A stretch of 64,000 bases of DNA from Paramacrobiotus metropolitanus (taxonomy: Eukaryota; Tardigrada; Eutardigrada; Parachela; Macrobiotidae). Shown here in pieces: positions 24,368-36,004 of this stretch; positions within the stretch are counted from its first letter, which is position 1, and every line of letters starts with the position of its first letter. Under the pieces are notes generated by a model. It searched no databases. It had not been told where the DNA came from and saw nothing but the letters and a program-made list of their open reading frames with translations. The stretch covers positions 1 through 64,000 of the forward strand of contig NW_026570376.1 in the NCBI RefSeq assembly GCF_019649055.1, given 5' to 3'. Position numbers and translations under genes: made by a program.

Positions 24368-25069
24368 CAAATGTCATGATGTGCGGCGATTCTTTTTCAC
24401 CGATCTGCTCGGTCCGCGCTGTACGACATTTCTGCAAACGGATTTTCCAGTTTATTCGATCTCGGTGTGCAATTTTCTGATAATAATGATAATTATCTGT
24501 TATGGACGTAAGGTGTGTTTCCATCGAGAAAATCCCTTTACAGGTTTTACTGGTGACGATACTCCGTCTGTACATACTATAATTATAGCCATTGCCAATT
24601 ACTTTAGTAGCGCTACCGCCTTCAGACGACAATTGAGCGAACGCTCGCACTTACTTATGGTAATTATTGGTAACCTTTTAAAAATGCTATTGCGATTCAC
24701 CGTTGGTTACATGAAGATCCTTCCTTCCTTCTGTTTCTAATTTTGCATATTACCATTGTTCGACTCGCAATCTTTTTTCTGAACAAAATAACTATAGGAT
24801 CTTCACTCTTGCGAAGAAAACACCAGAAATTTAATAACAAAATTTATATATATATATACTATATAGCATTTTTGACCATGACCTTTAGATGACCTTTTCC
24901 TCCTTATAGGTTTCATTCGACTCAGAAAAAATACTGAGTCGAATGGAGCCATCGGTTACGTCATAGCAATCGTGGGGTATATTACCATTATACCCGAACA
25001 GGGCATAGTTCACGTGGATCCAAGATCACGTGATCAAGTTATTCAAGTTACCGTTCTACATTAACAGTT

Positions 25070-25512
25070 GGTTTCTTAGGTTCTTAGGGTTTCTTTCTTA
25101 GGTCAATAAGGTTACTGTTTTATATTAGCGGTGGTTTCTTAGGTTCTTCGGGTTTCTTTCTTAGGTCAATAAGGTTACTGTTTTATATCAGCGGTGGTTT
25201 CTTAGGTTCTTAGGGTTTCTTTCTTAGGTCAATAATGTTACTGTTTTATTTTAACGGTGGTTTCTTAGGTTTCTTAGATCTCTGTGGTTTCTTAGGTTTT
25301 CTTAGATTTCTTAGGTTCCTTTGGTTTCTTAGGTTTCTTAGATTTTTTAGGATTCTTAGGTTTCTAAGGATTCTTAGGCTATGCTTGGGTTATTCTTAGG
25401 TTTCTTAGGATTCTTAGGTTTTCTTAGGTTTTTAGGTTTCTTAGGTTTCTTAGGTTTTTAGGTTTCTTAGGTTTCTTAGGTTTCTTAGGTTTCTTTGGTT
25501 TCTTAAGTTTCT
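25070..25512. repeat. GGTTTCTTA minisatellite
   Basis: Three ~61-bp units (ggtttcttaggttcttagggtttctttcttaggtcaataa...) are followed by many 9-bp units of GGTTTCTTA with variants to about 25512. The array is confined to the inserted part of the second duplication copy. Confidence 0.85.
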
Positions 25513-25513
25513 T

Positions 25514-25550
25514 ATCCACCAATCTGCCGAAGGTCGGCAGATTGGTGGAT
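25514..25550. repeat. Perfect hairpin at the edge of the minisatellite
   Basis: A 17-bp perfect inverted repeat, ATCCACCAATCTGCCGA, with a 3-nt loop (AGG), followed by a partial repeat of its arm near 25568. It directly abuts the minisatellite; possibly the end of an inserted foldback element. Confidence 0.8.
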
Positions 25551-25924
25551 GCGATTTCATTGAACATCCACCCGTCCACCTTTCTGCCGGCTACAATCGC
25601 ATATTGCGGCAGTGCATAATACTCGTATGCGTTTGAAAAATTACGCTAGCAGTCAGCCACTAGAGTAAGATTTTTGACAGCCAGCAAAATTAAAATTAAG
25701 TGTAATCAAAGAAAAACCTATCAAACCGTATTCGACGTTTCGTACGTATTATGGTAAGTACAACGAAATACCCAGATTTTGCCGCTTTTGTGGCATGTCG
25801 AGCACCGAAATACGGTAGCATCAGATAAGAAGAAACATCAGACATGGTATTTACTGTTACCGGCAATGCCGCCATCAAGGACCGGTGCAAATCCCTAACA
25901 TGCGGGAGAGCCGGTACTACGTTC

Positions 25925-26308
25925 TGTTGTCCGTAGCCTGTTATTGTGCACCACCTTTGCCATAGACTATACGCTTAACGCGACTAATAATCAGAATCTG
26001 GCGACAGACATGAAAACCCGGAGCTTGGAAATCAGCTGGAAAAAATACGTTCCGATGCTTTCCAGTTTAGCGAAACCCATCGAAATTTATCGGATTAGCT
26101 GGCCGTTCTGTTTCTAAACCGGATAAAATTATTTTAGTTTTGGTTCTTTCGTTCGCTCCTCGTTCTTTAATACGTTCTAACAAATTCGTTCTAAATGAAT
26201 TCGACCCGCGATCTGGCGGCACGGTGTTCTGCTGTTTCTCGATTCTGGTATATTACGTGGTCCTGGTTTTTCTGCGCCGGAAAGAAGTCTTCTGTGTGGA
26301 CGACTGAA
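25925..26308 (+). pseudogene. Unit 10: relic of exon 1 end and exon 2 end
   Basis: 25925-26045 reads like the end of exon 1 (SVVRSLLLCTTFAIDYTLN, then an E/K-rich end). 26190-26308 reads like a type II tail (YYVVLVFLRRKEVFCVDD then TGA) followed by the type II 3' flank motif GTCCCGGTGTGCTAGGA. The middle is missing. A still more eroded form is at 8540-8628 in the partner block. Confidence 0.65.
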
Positions 26309-27464
26309 GACACTCGAATGTCCGTCCCGGTGTGCTAGGACTCCATTGCCTATTTTTGCTATCAAACCCTTCGAGACTTTGCTACAGTTCTGCCCGCTCA
26401 TTTCTTTTAATGTCTTCTCGATTAATGTTTACTAGCTGATTATAAAGGGCATCGTGGACACTCGCAGGGCATTACATCTGGACACCGGCTAATTTGCACT
26501 TGGACACACGCGAAATTTTCTTCTGAGCATTAGACTAATGATTGATAAAACTTCGACAAAACTCTGGTGATTAACAGAAGCCGCTTTTCCGATTTAAAAG
26601 TTTGAAAGCCTTTCCCGAAATAAAGACTTCATCGAAAACCTTTACGAGGAATAGGGACCTCGGTTCACTATTGGGCAAAATTGTGATGGAACCTTGGTAA
26701 ATCGCGTCAAGACAGCAGTGTAAGGTCAGCCCGTCTGGAAAAACCGTTTCAGTGTTCATGGTACGTTGTACTCCTATAGTAATCGTCAACTTTGTTTACT
26801 TTTTCGTCTTGTGCAAATTTTCCTGGCGGCAGTTGCACGAACGCTTCCACGCATTTAACCTTCGAAAGATTTTGTTTCAACGTTTTGTTACAGTGATTGT
26901 CGAAAAACCACTTTCAAAATCTGTTATATACTTATGTTTTCTAGTACTACGTTTGTACTCATGACAGGATACTTATTAAAGGTTTTACTTTCAAAAGCGA
27001 TGGAGTTACTGTAGCTGTAGAGTTCCTTACAGAACCATTCCTTCTTCTGCGCGTGCTAATTATAATGCCATTTATTTTCTAAAGGACTAAAGCTAGAGCG
27101 TTTGAAATTTCATTTTCTCCATTTGCATTACTGTAAAGAGGAACGAAGACAATTTTAAAACCAGATACTTTATACAGTTTTCATACATTCATGACCAAAT
27201 GCAGAATTCAAAAACGATCTGCCTTCAGCGAGACCTTGAGTCCACCTGTTGCGTTCTATTTTTGAATTTCATTTCTTAATCCAATACTCCGCACCGGATG
27301 TAGCACATAAGAACAGTTTTCACAGCAATGAGACATCAGACAATATAAAACAGTATTCTGGAACGAACAACAGTAAATTTTTTGTGCATGTCCAGGAATA
27401 TGGTGCGGTGTAACGGGTTATATCGGTAACCGTCCATGGTGTCCGGATATATGAGATATCCGCC

Positions 27465-27527
27465 GGACGTTTTAGACGGTTCCACCGCCAAAACGTCGTT
27501 TTGGCGGTGGAACCGTCTAAAACGTCC
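27465..27527. repeat. 63-bp perfect palindrome
   Basis: Arms of 31 bases (GGACGTTTTAGACGGTTCCA and on) are perfect reverse complements around a single central T at 27496. It could extrude as a cruciform. Perfection suggests a recent origin. Confidence 0.9.
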
Positions 27528-27673
27528 CGTTAGGTTTCCGTCAGTTTTGAAGCACTTCAGCACTTAGTAGCGCGTTCGGTTTCGATGGGAAAAATGATTA
27601 GGTAAACAACAGCTATCTGTTCATCATGATAAATGCTTTATTCAGTAATTTCACAAACCATTACCTAAGGCGG

Positions 27674-27840
27674 TGTCTTCGCCCTCCGCCCACCGGCGAT
27701 CGCAGAGGTGACATCTGTGATTCCATTTTCAAATGCAAATCAAAATGCATAATACAGACCAGACATACACAAATAAAAAATCATTGAATTAAAAGCTTTT
27801 ATATGATCGTAAATAAAGCGTGCAGCCTGTGCATCAAATT
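27674..27840. repeat. Direct repeat flanking TSPO, downstream arm
   Basis: Shares cgccctccg, gcgatcgcagag, tgacat.tgtgat.ccattttcaa, aaatcaaaatgca and cagcc.gtgcat with 29007-29165, in the same orientation. It lies in the probable 3' flank of TSPO. Confidence 0.65.
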
Positions 27841-27948
27841 AAAACAATTGTCACAATTATCACTTAATATTGAACTTTGCCAGCCAACACGCAAAACGTC
27901 ATACAGTCCATAGATTGCAGAACCAAGAATTCTAATACAAAGTAAATT

Positions 27949-28825
27949 TTACATCCCGTCCGCGTCGGAATTGTCGCGCCACAAGCGAAAATTAACGGCT
28001 GCCGCCAGTGTTAGCCAACCGAGATACGGGACCATGAAAAACGCCGCGGTTTTGTTGATTGGATAGAAACAGCCGATACAGGCAGCCACGTTAATCCAAA
28101 GTGCTGAAGCCGTCGCAAATGTCTGTAACCGACGATTTCACAGATATCACAAACTTATTTGGTCGAAGTCATGTATACGTTATAGGCTTATCGCATACGT
28201 AATGTGTAAGAATTTTTATACCAGGCCAAGACGATGATATTTAAAAAACATCGGTGACCACGCCCAGTTGAGTGCCAGTTGCGTTGCGTACAAGACGAGA
28301 GGAACCCGAGCTGCTCCGGTCCAACCACCGCCTTGTCGCCACACTAACCACGATGCGGCACCCATGCTCCCGTACAAAACCGTCCACACTGGCGACAAAA
28401 CCGCAAAAAATTGTTACAGGAATCAATAGTTCGATGCCGTATCGAACCCGATAAAAATGGACTTTCCGAAAAGTCGTTACATATTTATAAATAGTCCGAA
28501 ATAATTCTATCGTTTGACGGAAATTAAAAACACTCAAATAGCGGTTTTTCTCACTGTACCTGGACCGAACACCCATTTTGGCGGAGTCCACGGTGGTTTC
28601 TTGAGGCGCTATGGGAGAGAAGAATGTTGACTAATAAATTCGAGAAGTAATTAATTTGTTAGATGGCTTTGCAATGTAGCGAGTACATGTATATGCCACG
28701 CGACAGTAATTTTTGTTGCATAAAGCGTTTGAATTTTGAATTACCTCGTACCACGTGAGGGGTCCCTCAAATTCACTGCGGAGCAGATACCCCCATATCG
28801 ATCCGCCCAAATTGGGAATCACCAT
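27949..28825 (-). CDS. TSPO: Translocator protein TSPO (tryptophan-rich sensory protein family)
   Basis: Four exons on the minus strand: 28825-28745, 28608-28560, 28388-28222, 28122-27949. Introns are 136, 171 and 99 bases with GT/AG borders, and the exons join in frame to 156 residues. TSPO is a five-helix membrane protein of the outer mitochondrial membrane that binds cholesterol and porphyrins. Family signatures are clear: [19 protein letters not shown] across exons 2-3, then [31 protein letters not shown] and LWRDN near the end. In the C-terminal cholesterol-recognition (CRAC) region the stretch is [12 protein letters not shown], where the vertebrate protein has ATTLNYCVWRDN; the CRAC tyrosine is therefore replaced by F. 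The start gives the family's PNLGG beginning. This is the only host gene here named with confidence. Confidence 0.93.
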
Positions 28826-30109
28826 TCTACAACGTTGTCATTCTTAATAAAATGTTAACCATTACGTACGTATTACTGATATTTGCACGCTGTGTATTAG
28901 TGTTCAGCTTCTCACGCTGGTAGCAGCTCCCGTGCAAAGATAGACATGGTTATCTGAGGAAACGGATACAAATGCTGCAGTTGTGCATGCCCATGGGCCA
29001 TGGCTCAGTGTGTCTCCGCCCTCCGGTGCCAGCGATCGCAGAGTTGACATTTGTGATCCCATTTTCAATACAAATCGAAATGCAAATTAAAAATCAAACT
29101 TATACAAAATACAAATCATCCAATGAATGGAATGGAGAGCGCAGCCAGTGCATGCTCCGATAGGAGTACTAACAATAAGCAATTTCACGTGTAAAATTTG
29201 GTACACGCTGTGTAATGACTGTAATCTTATCGGACAACGATCAGGTCAAAGATAATTATAGCACAGTTAGTATTTGTACTAGAAGGATCACCGAAAACAG
29301 ACATTCACAAACGCGATGTTCAAAGCAACATCAGCTTCCGGGGCTGCGGGATGTTCTTGGAGGTATGATGCCATGGTTCGCGCATTATCGAGGATAATTG
29401 TAAGTTGTACCGTATATGATCTGCTTGAAATTGAGTGAAAAGCTTACGCTAAGCAGCGTCAAACAGCCTTTTTAACCTGTGAGTTGGGTTTACTGATACG
29501 AATCTAAACGGACTGAAAACGGCAGATCTCCGTGCAAAAACTGTCAATTAAAAAACGCAGGCCTGTGCTGCACACTGTTTGCTTGCCTTGGCATGAGGAA
29601 CACTCACGTATACATAAATAAAGAGTATATTCACGAGCCAATCGATCGATGCGTACTGCCAGCAGCTTGGCTCTGTGTTCGTATTATTTTTTACACATCT
29701 TGCTGTAATACAGTTTTAAAACCGGTTCTCATCGTTTACGCTGAATATGCAAACAGAGACCCGTTGCATCAAAATGCATTTGCTAAATGCATTAACTTAC
29801 CAATGATAAGACGATTGGCTGCGAGCACATCTAGATTCTAGATCTTTATTCTTTATTAAAATAGAAAGGGGTAGGCCAACCCAACTTAACCGTACGGAAT
29901 TAACAAAAACCATTTCCATAATATTATGAAAGCCCATGTGCCAGAACTCGGCCAGACAGTTTTACTTTTTTTAATAATCCATTCTAACGGTGCCAGCTAT
30001 CATTTCAGCAAACCTAAGTATCTCGGCATACTTTACTAAAGTATATCATTTTTTTCCTGAAATATAGAGGCAACTGTTGCTATGTGCGTAATTGAAGATT
30101 TAAATTAAG
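28826..30109. other. Upstream of TSPO, intergenic
   Basis: Holds the upstream arm of the TSPO-flanking direct repeat (29007-29165). No other gene recognised. The ORF 29593-29841 has no family resemblance. Confidence 0.4.
29007..29165. repeat. Direct repeat flanking TSPO, upstream arm
   Basis: Counterpart of 27674-27840 in the same orientation, about 180 bases upstream of the TSPO ATG. Because the other arm is downstream of the TSPO stop codon, this may be the leftover 3' flank of a lost tandem TSPO copy. Confidence 0.65.
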
Positions 30110-30455
30110 AGTAGAGCCATGTGTCTGTACGGTTGTTTGCGCTAAAAGGTTGATCGGTTGCTTTCCTTACCAAGTAACTCTTTGGTAAGCAGCCGCATCT
30201 CGGCTACCGGACCGATTTGCTGCTGTTTTTCTAACTATTTGGTTTCGTTCACTACCAAATATAAAGTGTCCATTGCGGGTTGAACGAAGTACCGTTTTTT
30301 TTCGTAACCGGCTCAGCCGAAAAGCGAGCGCGAACCGATCGTTATTGTTCATAATGAAATCTTTAATAAACGGTATTCGCCATAGTGAGCGGTTCATCCC
30401 ATCCTCAGCGTTAATAGTGCGCGGTAATAATGATACAAAACTATCGTTTTTTTAG

Positions 30456-31158
30456 CCAGACGGACGTCCGTTCCCTCTGCAAGTTTTTCCTTACCTTTTG
30501 GAAGGATGCTGTGGACTTTCCATTGCCGATTTCGTTAATGCCTTGTTGCTGTGGTGCAGCATGCAAAAACTGTGTGGACAGTGGTTTCTGTCGGAAGTGA
30601 ATGTGTGCCGAAGCACGCGGCCTCCTGCCGGCTGCTGGGAAACCATCCTCATGGAAGCCTGTGTGGTGTTGCACTCGACGTTCGCCATACTCGCCACCGG
30701 CAGCATGGTGACTGTCTTTGCGATCGTGCAGTTCAATAACCCTACATTTTTCTACGCTCTCTGGTGGCATATTGCCTATATATTGTGGCATGGTTATTAC
30801 GTGGACACGACGGGGTACGACTTGGTATTGGTGAATGGTGATCCCCCGTATATCGGTTTAGCTGTGTACGGAGTGGTAACTGCTAGACTGTGTATGGAGT
30901 GGTAACTGCTAGAAAGTGTGTCGGCAAGATTCTGGCGTTTCAACAAATTTGCTGGGCCGACGTCGATATTGACTGCGTACTGGAGAGCACGATCGGGCCC
31001 ATCACAGATCGGTTACATGACCGAAGTTATTATGTGCTTTTTCACCCGATGTACAGTACTATGGTTTATTGGACCTTGTGGATTGGTTGGTATTCTGGAT
31101 GGGTAATGTTATCTTTGACCTTCTGCGCCGGAAAGAAGTTCTTTGTGTTAATAATTAA
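30456..31158 (+). pseudogene. Unit 11: orphan exon 2, broken
   Basis: Copy of unit 6 exon 2 after acceptor TTTTTTTAG: PDGRPFPLQVFPYLLEG, LWCSMQKLCGQWFLSEVN, RSTRPPAGCWE, NPTFFYALWWHIAYILW. It is open past the site where unit 6 is broken. A 26-nt tandem duplication (30862-30887 and 30888-30913, ctgtgtacggagtggtaactgctaga) then ends the frame. A second shift lies near 31060. The type II tail VIFDLLRRKEVLCVNN ends at the TAA at 31158. There is no exon 1 upstream because the duplication began in the intron, so it cannot make the family protein. Confidence 0.85.
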
Positions 31159-32438
31159 AGACGAGCCACGCTCCAACCACCGTTCAGATGTCTTAGGATT
31201 TCACTGACTGATCCGACCGTCAGCGACAGTACTGCATTTTACTCATCGTGTACTGCCTTATCGTTTGACATATGTCTGTAGAAAACAGTTATGTTTCATC
31301 CCATTACGTCTGATGTTCAAGTTCTTTTATATATCGTACCAATCCCTCTAGCCTGCTCACAGATACCTAACCGCATCCAGTAGCGTAATCGTTATAAAAA
31401 ACTGCATCGTTGACTCTGGCTAGTATTTATATAGCTGTTATAAGCTGTCCTCATTTTGCTCGCACATGGCTTTGGAATTCAGTCATCAAAATGCATGTGA
31501 CACAGTTTCTAGGTACAGTACATAATATTTTAAATGTTATTGCATTAACAGTTGTTTATTAGACACGGTTTTTGTTTTACGGTTGCGGTTTTGTGGCTTT
31601 TTCTTTGTTTTACGGTTTTTCTTTCTAAAGATCGCCGGTTTCCTACCTATAATATAAATCCTATTCCTTGATACTCCTGCTGTTGGGATTATCTTAAGTA
31701 AAGTATATGCTATAACAGGAAGGGCGCAGAATCGCAGATCTCAGGTGCAGTAAACATATTGACTAATGTCGCATAGCATACCAGCATTCTGTACGCATCC
31801 ACTTGTAGAAACGGATATTTTGAACTCAGTCGTACAGTGCACCGCTGCATTCGTACTGAATGTGGACGACCATTGTCCTGTTGTACGCGTAGCAGACGCC
31901 GGCGCTCGGTTACCAAAGTAAAACTGAGTAGACACATTGCCCTCGAATCTGCGATATATGTAAAGTGTTTGAAATCAAAAATCGGGTGAAAATTAAGTCA
32001 AGCCGTAGAACTTGATTGGGACGGTGCATCCGCTAAATTCTGCCCGTCAGTAAAATTAATAAAATCATCATTTGTCCCACAATTTCATTCGGGCAACTTC
32101 ATAGAAAAGACTGAAAAAGCATATGAAAGACTGTATTTGTACCGCCAGTACCGGTACTTATCAAGTAGAATGCAGTAATTAAAGCCTGTACAGTCTAGTA
32201 CAGTAGTACTCACGTGTACAATGCCGCCTGCTATCATCGCCCCATGCAGTTTAACACGGGAGCATTTCCAAAGAAACAGAGTATTATACGGTATTCGCTC
32301 CGATAGTTTTATGGATTTTCTGTTGCCTGCTGACTTTTGCAATAAACCGCTTTGGCACAGTATTGCATTTGTTTTCATAAATTGATCGTTGTTTCGGTTG
32401 CTACACAATTTCTTCAAAATTCGAGTAGTTCTTCAGCC
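31159..32438. other. Intergenic DNA within duplication B
   Basis: Collinear with 16676-17858, including the promoter-proximal block before unit 12. No gene seen. Confidence 0.4.
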
Positions 32439-33981
32439 ATGCCTGCAGCGTTTATAAGCAGGGATGACTCAACGGTCGGAAATGTGCCGAAGCCGTTGTC
32501 TTTTATCCGCTCTCGTTCCTGTGCGAATTTGTCAGCGTGGGATCTTGCCTTTGACGAAGTGATGAGAAGAGCTCTCGAGAAGAACTCGTATGCCAACTGC
32601 CAAGCGTTTCAGACCCCTTTTTCGGCAACTGGCACTGCTATCCTTTGCCCGCAACCTGATGTTCTTTACCGCTGCTGCCGTCGGTTTTGTGCTAGCTATG
32701 TCTGAGGAACAGCGCGAAAGCCAGGAGCCAGAAAACAAGGAAAAGGTACGCTTTCCAGCTTCTAATATTATCTCCCAAAAAACTTTATGGATCCTTTATG
32801 TTTACTGTACATCTGCATATTTATTTAAAAAATATTTATATATGCAGATATTTTTTAACCCTAACCACCAAACTAACAAGATTTCAAGATTTGCAATTTT
32901 GCAAGTATGCATGCCGCATGCGCAAGCTGTATACTGTATAGTCACCGCGCAGTTCTAGAGTAGAGCTACAGTATCTGCAGCCGTACAGGTAATACGTAAA
33001 TTGCTCTACGCTGACGAGCCGTTGCTTTACCGAGAGTAAGGAGGGAAGTCTCTGCACATCAGCTGTTTATCGCTTTTAAGCGACCTTTAGAAATTTAATT
33101 TCAATCACTACCAAAGCAAATTCTCTATCAATTAATAAAAGAAAGTTGCTAAAGCATGGTTTTAATCATAATTAATTTTACGGATTCAAAATCTACGGAG
33201 CCGAGCAATTACTTTGAAAAATTCCTTTAATCGCAATTTTAATCGATTCAGTAAACATCTCAGAGCAAAGGTTTCCTAATTAAGTTTTTTGGCGAGCGCT
33301 GAATAATAATACGGCAATTGTTTCCAGCCAGTCAGACGTCGTTGGCTCCTGGAGCTTCTTCCTGTCATTCAAGGATTAGGCTTTCTCTCCCCGGGCGATT
33401 TAATCATGGCTGGCAAGCTGTGGCATAGCTTGCGGAAGATGCGCGGGTCATGGTTCTTGTCGGCCGTGCATCTCTGGAAGAATACACAGATATCTCTGGG
33501 CTGCTTTGAGAGTGACGATCTGAAGGTGAATCTGGATCTTTATTTCCTGTTTGCGGTACCGGCGACATGCTACATGGTGACGGTAGTGGGGATTGTCCAG
33601 TTCTGTTTTCCGGCACTTTTCTTAGCGCTCTGGCGGCATGTTCTCTATGTATTGTGGCATTATTACACCGTGGACGCGGCGGGATGCGGCTCGCTCCTGG
33701 CGACTATCCCGTGTGCCGGTTTAGCCCTGCTCGGCTTGATTATCGCTTGGCAGTGCCGGAGGATGATTATGCCGTTCCGACAATTGTTCTGGGCCGAGGT
33801 GCACGACGACAGCGGCATTGATCTGTCGAACATTTCAGGCCGATTATACTGGGTGTCCTTTCTGATTTCTGCTCGAATCTGCGACGTAATGGTGGACCTT
33901 ATCGATTGGTCGGTCCTTTGGGTGAAATATGTTGTCTTTGTTCTTCTGCGCCGGAAAGAAGTCTTCTGTATCAATGACTAA
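32439..33981 (+). pseudogene. Unit 12: exon 1 with one 7-nt duplication, exon 2 intact
   Basis: Sister of unit 7. Exon 1 is 32439-32745: MPAAFISRDDSTVGN, RSRSCANLSAWDLAFDE. A 7-nt tandem repeat (gccaactgccaa near 32591) shifts the frame; the rest (KRFRPLFRQLALLSFARN, hydrophobic stretch, QRESQEPENKEK) is open in the next frame to donor AAG|GTACGC. Exon 2 is 33328-33981, fully open (217 codons): RRRWLLELLPVIQGLGF, RKMRGSWFLSA, FPALFLALWRHVLYVLW, TVDAAG, tail DWSVLWVKYVVFVLLRRKEV, then FCIND. It has an in-frame 3-nt deletion relative to unit 7 after GLGF. One small lesion from intact. Confidence 0.8.
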
Positions 33982-35049
33982 AGAGTTAAGACTAACCTGC
34001 TCGAACGCCGCGATGTGCAACGATCACTATCACCGAACTGACCGTCGGCCACTTTTCTACAGATATGCAAGCGCATTTCTTTCCTGTCTGATAGTTTTAT
34101 GCTCTTCTGTTTCAACAGTAATTTGTTAGCACACACCTACCCTTAAATCGCTAATCTACAAAAGTTTACTTCTGACGTTCAAGTTTTATTGAAATACACT
34201 AACGCCAATCTCTATACCAGACCGCATGCAGTATAATGTTATTGCTATTCAGAATTGCGCCTTAGACACTTGGACACTGGTTTGCTTGTGTAGTCTGTTC
34301 TCATTTTGAGTGCATCTGGGAATGACTGCGAAATTCAGCCTTTTCAGATCAAAATCCAAGTTTTTAAGTAGTTATGTTGTATGGTATTACGTTAGCAGTT
34401 TTCATGATTATGCGAGTTTTAAGTTTTTTTTCTGTCCAAAGGTGGTCGCGGGTTTCCTACCTCAGTGAGTAAAATGTTTATCACAAATCCCTGACTGTTT
34501 CTTGACACTCGTACGGTTATTACCGACTGTTCTTCATCGCCGGTCTCTACATCCTCGTGTTTACGAAGCCCGATGTTTGTCATTCTACTCTGTATGGCTG
34601 CCGTCTGCATTTTACAAAACCCACGAACTAACAGCCAGTTTTAAGTGGCAACTACTACAAAATTTCACATACGTACTGTACTTGTAATCAAGAGAAGCCA
34701 CGTCAATGTTCTAAACCATTCGGCACAACACCATCGCTGCAGTACCTTTATTCTGGCATCCTACGGTTTCCGGAATTATGTTCAACCATTTCAAAAACAG
34801 TTTCTTTTGCGTCCTCATCCCGTACACACTTTGTTCTACTTAGTACGTATATTTTCAGGGATTTGAGTATGCTGCTCGAAAGGCAGCATAGTTATCACTT
34901 TGCTGCCGGCAATGTATAAATTTAAAACAATGTATAAACTTATAAAAAGTCATAAAGTTATGTAACAATATGATATCAATATCAGTTACATACACATGTC
35001 ATACGTGTACTGTGGTAACTACTGCTTTCATATAATATGTCTTTTCTGT
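33982..35049. other. Intergenic DNA within duplication B
   Basis: Collinear with 19402-20340; no gene seen. Confidence 0.4.
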
Positions 35050-36004
35050 CCAAAAGGAAAGGAAAAAGTTGCTGGAGGAATGGGATTCCGCCTGACTAGA
35101 ATACCAATGGACACATAATTCTTATGTGCTTAATGGTTTGTCGAACCGTTATGTTGCGGTTCATTTAGGACTTCTCAAAAAAGTTAATCGGTTTGTTATT
35201 CGGTCTAATTATGAAGAACGTCATGCTTCGCAAATCACTTCTTTCTAGACAGACAGTATTGTTTCTAATATTGTCTCGTACAGCAAGAGCGTCCCACCAA
35301 TGTACTGATTACCGAAGTACGTATAGAGTACATACTACCATCCTGGCGGCTATCCCAGCTCAAATTTAGGTACGTCACAAAGAAGATATTATTATCATAT
35401 TAATTTTTTTAAAGATTTATTTAAATGCACAGAGCATTTTATAAGAAAATCTGTTCGTACAGTACGTACTATCATCTTTCGGCGGAGGTGCGTTAATTTT
35501 ATCACTTTTAAGCGCACTGCGCACTCCTCCGGATTTCACGTTCCTGGTCGTTGCAATTTTATTTCGAAAGCGCATTACATAAATACAGTTGGTTGATCGT
35601 CCCTGGTTGTCCCTCATGTCGTCATTTTCCAACTTGTCTTCTGTTTCCTCGTCGTCGACTACCGGTCGCATTCATTCGACAGCAAAGGCTGCACAAGTAG
35701 GAGGTTTCGGGCAACGGAAACGATAGAAAAGACATTTAATACTTGGGAGTAGGTCATGTATTTTCCCTTGCTGATTTACTCAGTGCCTTGTTGCTGTGGT
35801 GCACCATGCGAAAAATGCTTGGACACTGGCAGTGGTCCTGCCGGCCTATGTGTGGCACGGTCCACGGAAATATGCCGGTTGCTGGGAAAGCGCCCTCATC
35901 GCATGGCCAGGTAATTACACTTTACAGTGAGGCATATTGAGATTTAATATCCTGATTTCTTCTACTCTCTCTGATGTCATGTAGTGTTTGTATTGTGACA
36001 TGAA
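35050..36004. pseudogene. Unit 13: relic with an internal inversion
   Basis: Equivalent of unit 8. The part from the end of exon 1 through the intron to the start of exon 2 lies on the minus strand (35053-35725: exon 2 start near 35098-35055, exon 1 end near 35715-35520). The remainder of exon 2 (ttttcccttgctgatttactcagtgcc onward) is on the plus strand from about 35737. Sequence match to 20345-21020 in reverse complement is clear. Many stops. Confidence 0.8.

Larger units (their letters stand above)
24368..25924. other. 3' flank and inserted DNA with minisatellite
   Basis: 24380-24480 is the type I 3' flank motif (gcgattctttttcacc...ctgcaaac). A TA microsatellite lies near 24846-24860. A 12-bp inverted repeat (CATTCGACTCAG / CTGAGTCGAATG) lies at 24913-24944. 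The minisatellite and a hairpin follow (separate entries). From 25690 the block again matches 8290-8450. Confidence 0.5.
22639..26875. repeat. Segmental duplication, second copy (partner 6206-9200)
   Basis: Carries unit 9, relic unit 10 and the 26510-26770 segment in the same order as the first copy. About 0.9 kb between roughly 24790 and 25690 has no counterpart and includes a minisatellite. Confidence 0.75.
26309..27948. other. Intergenic, downstream of TSPO
   Basis: To 26875 it is duplicated block (matches 8640-9200). Beyond that, no gene is seen. A 63-bp palindrome lies at 27465-27527 and one arm of a direct repeat flanking TSPO at 27674-27840 (separate entries). TTTATT near 27628 is a possible minus-strand poly(A) signal for TSPO. 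Confidence 0.4.
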
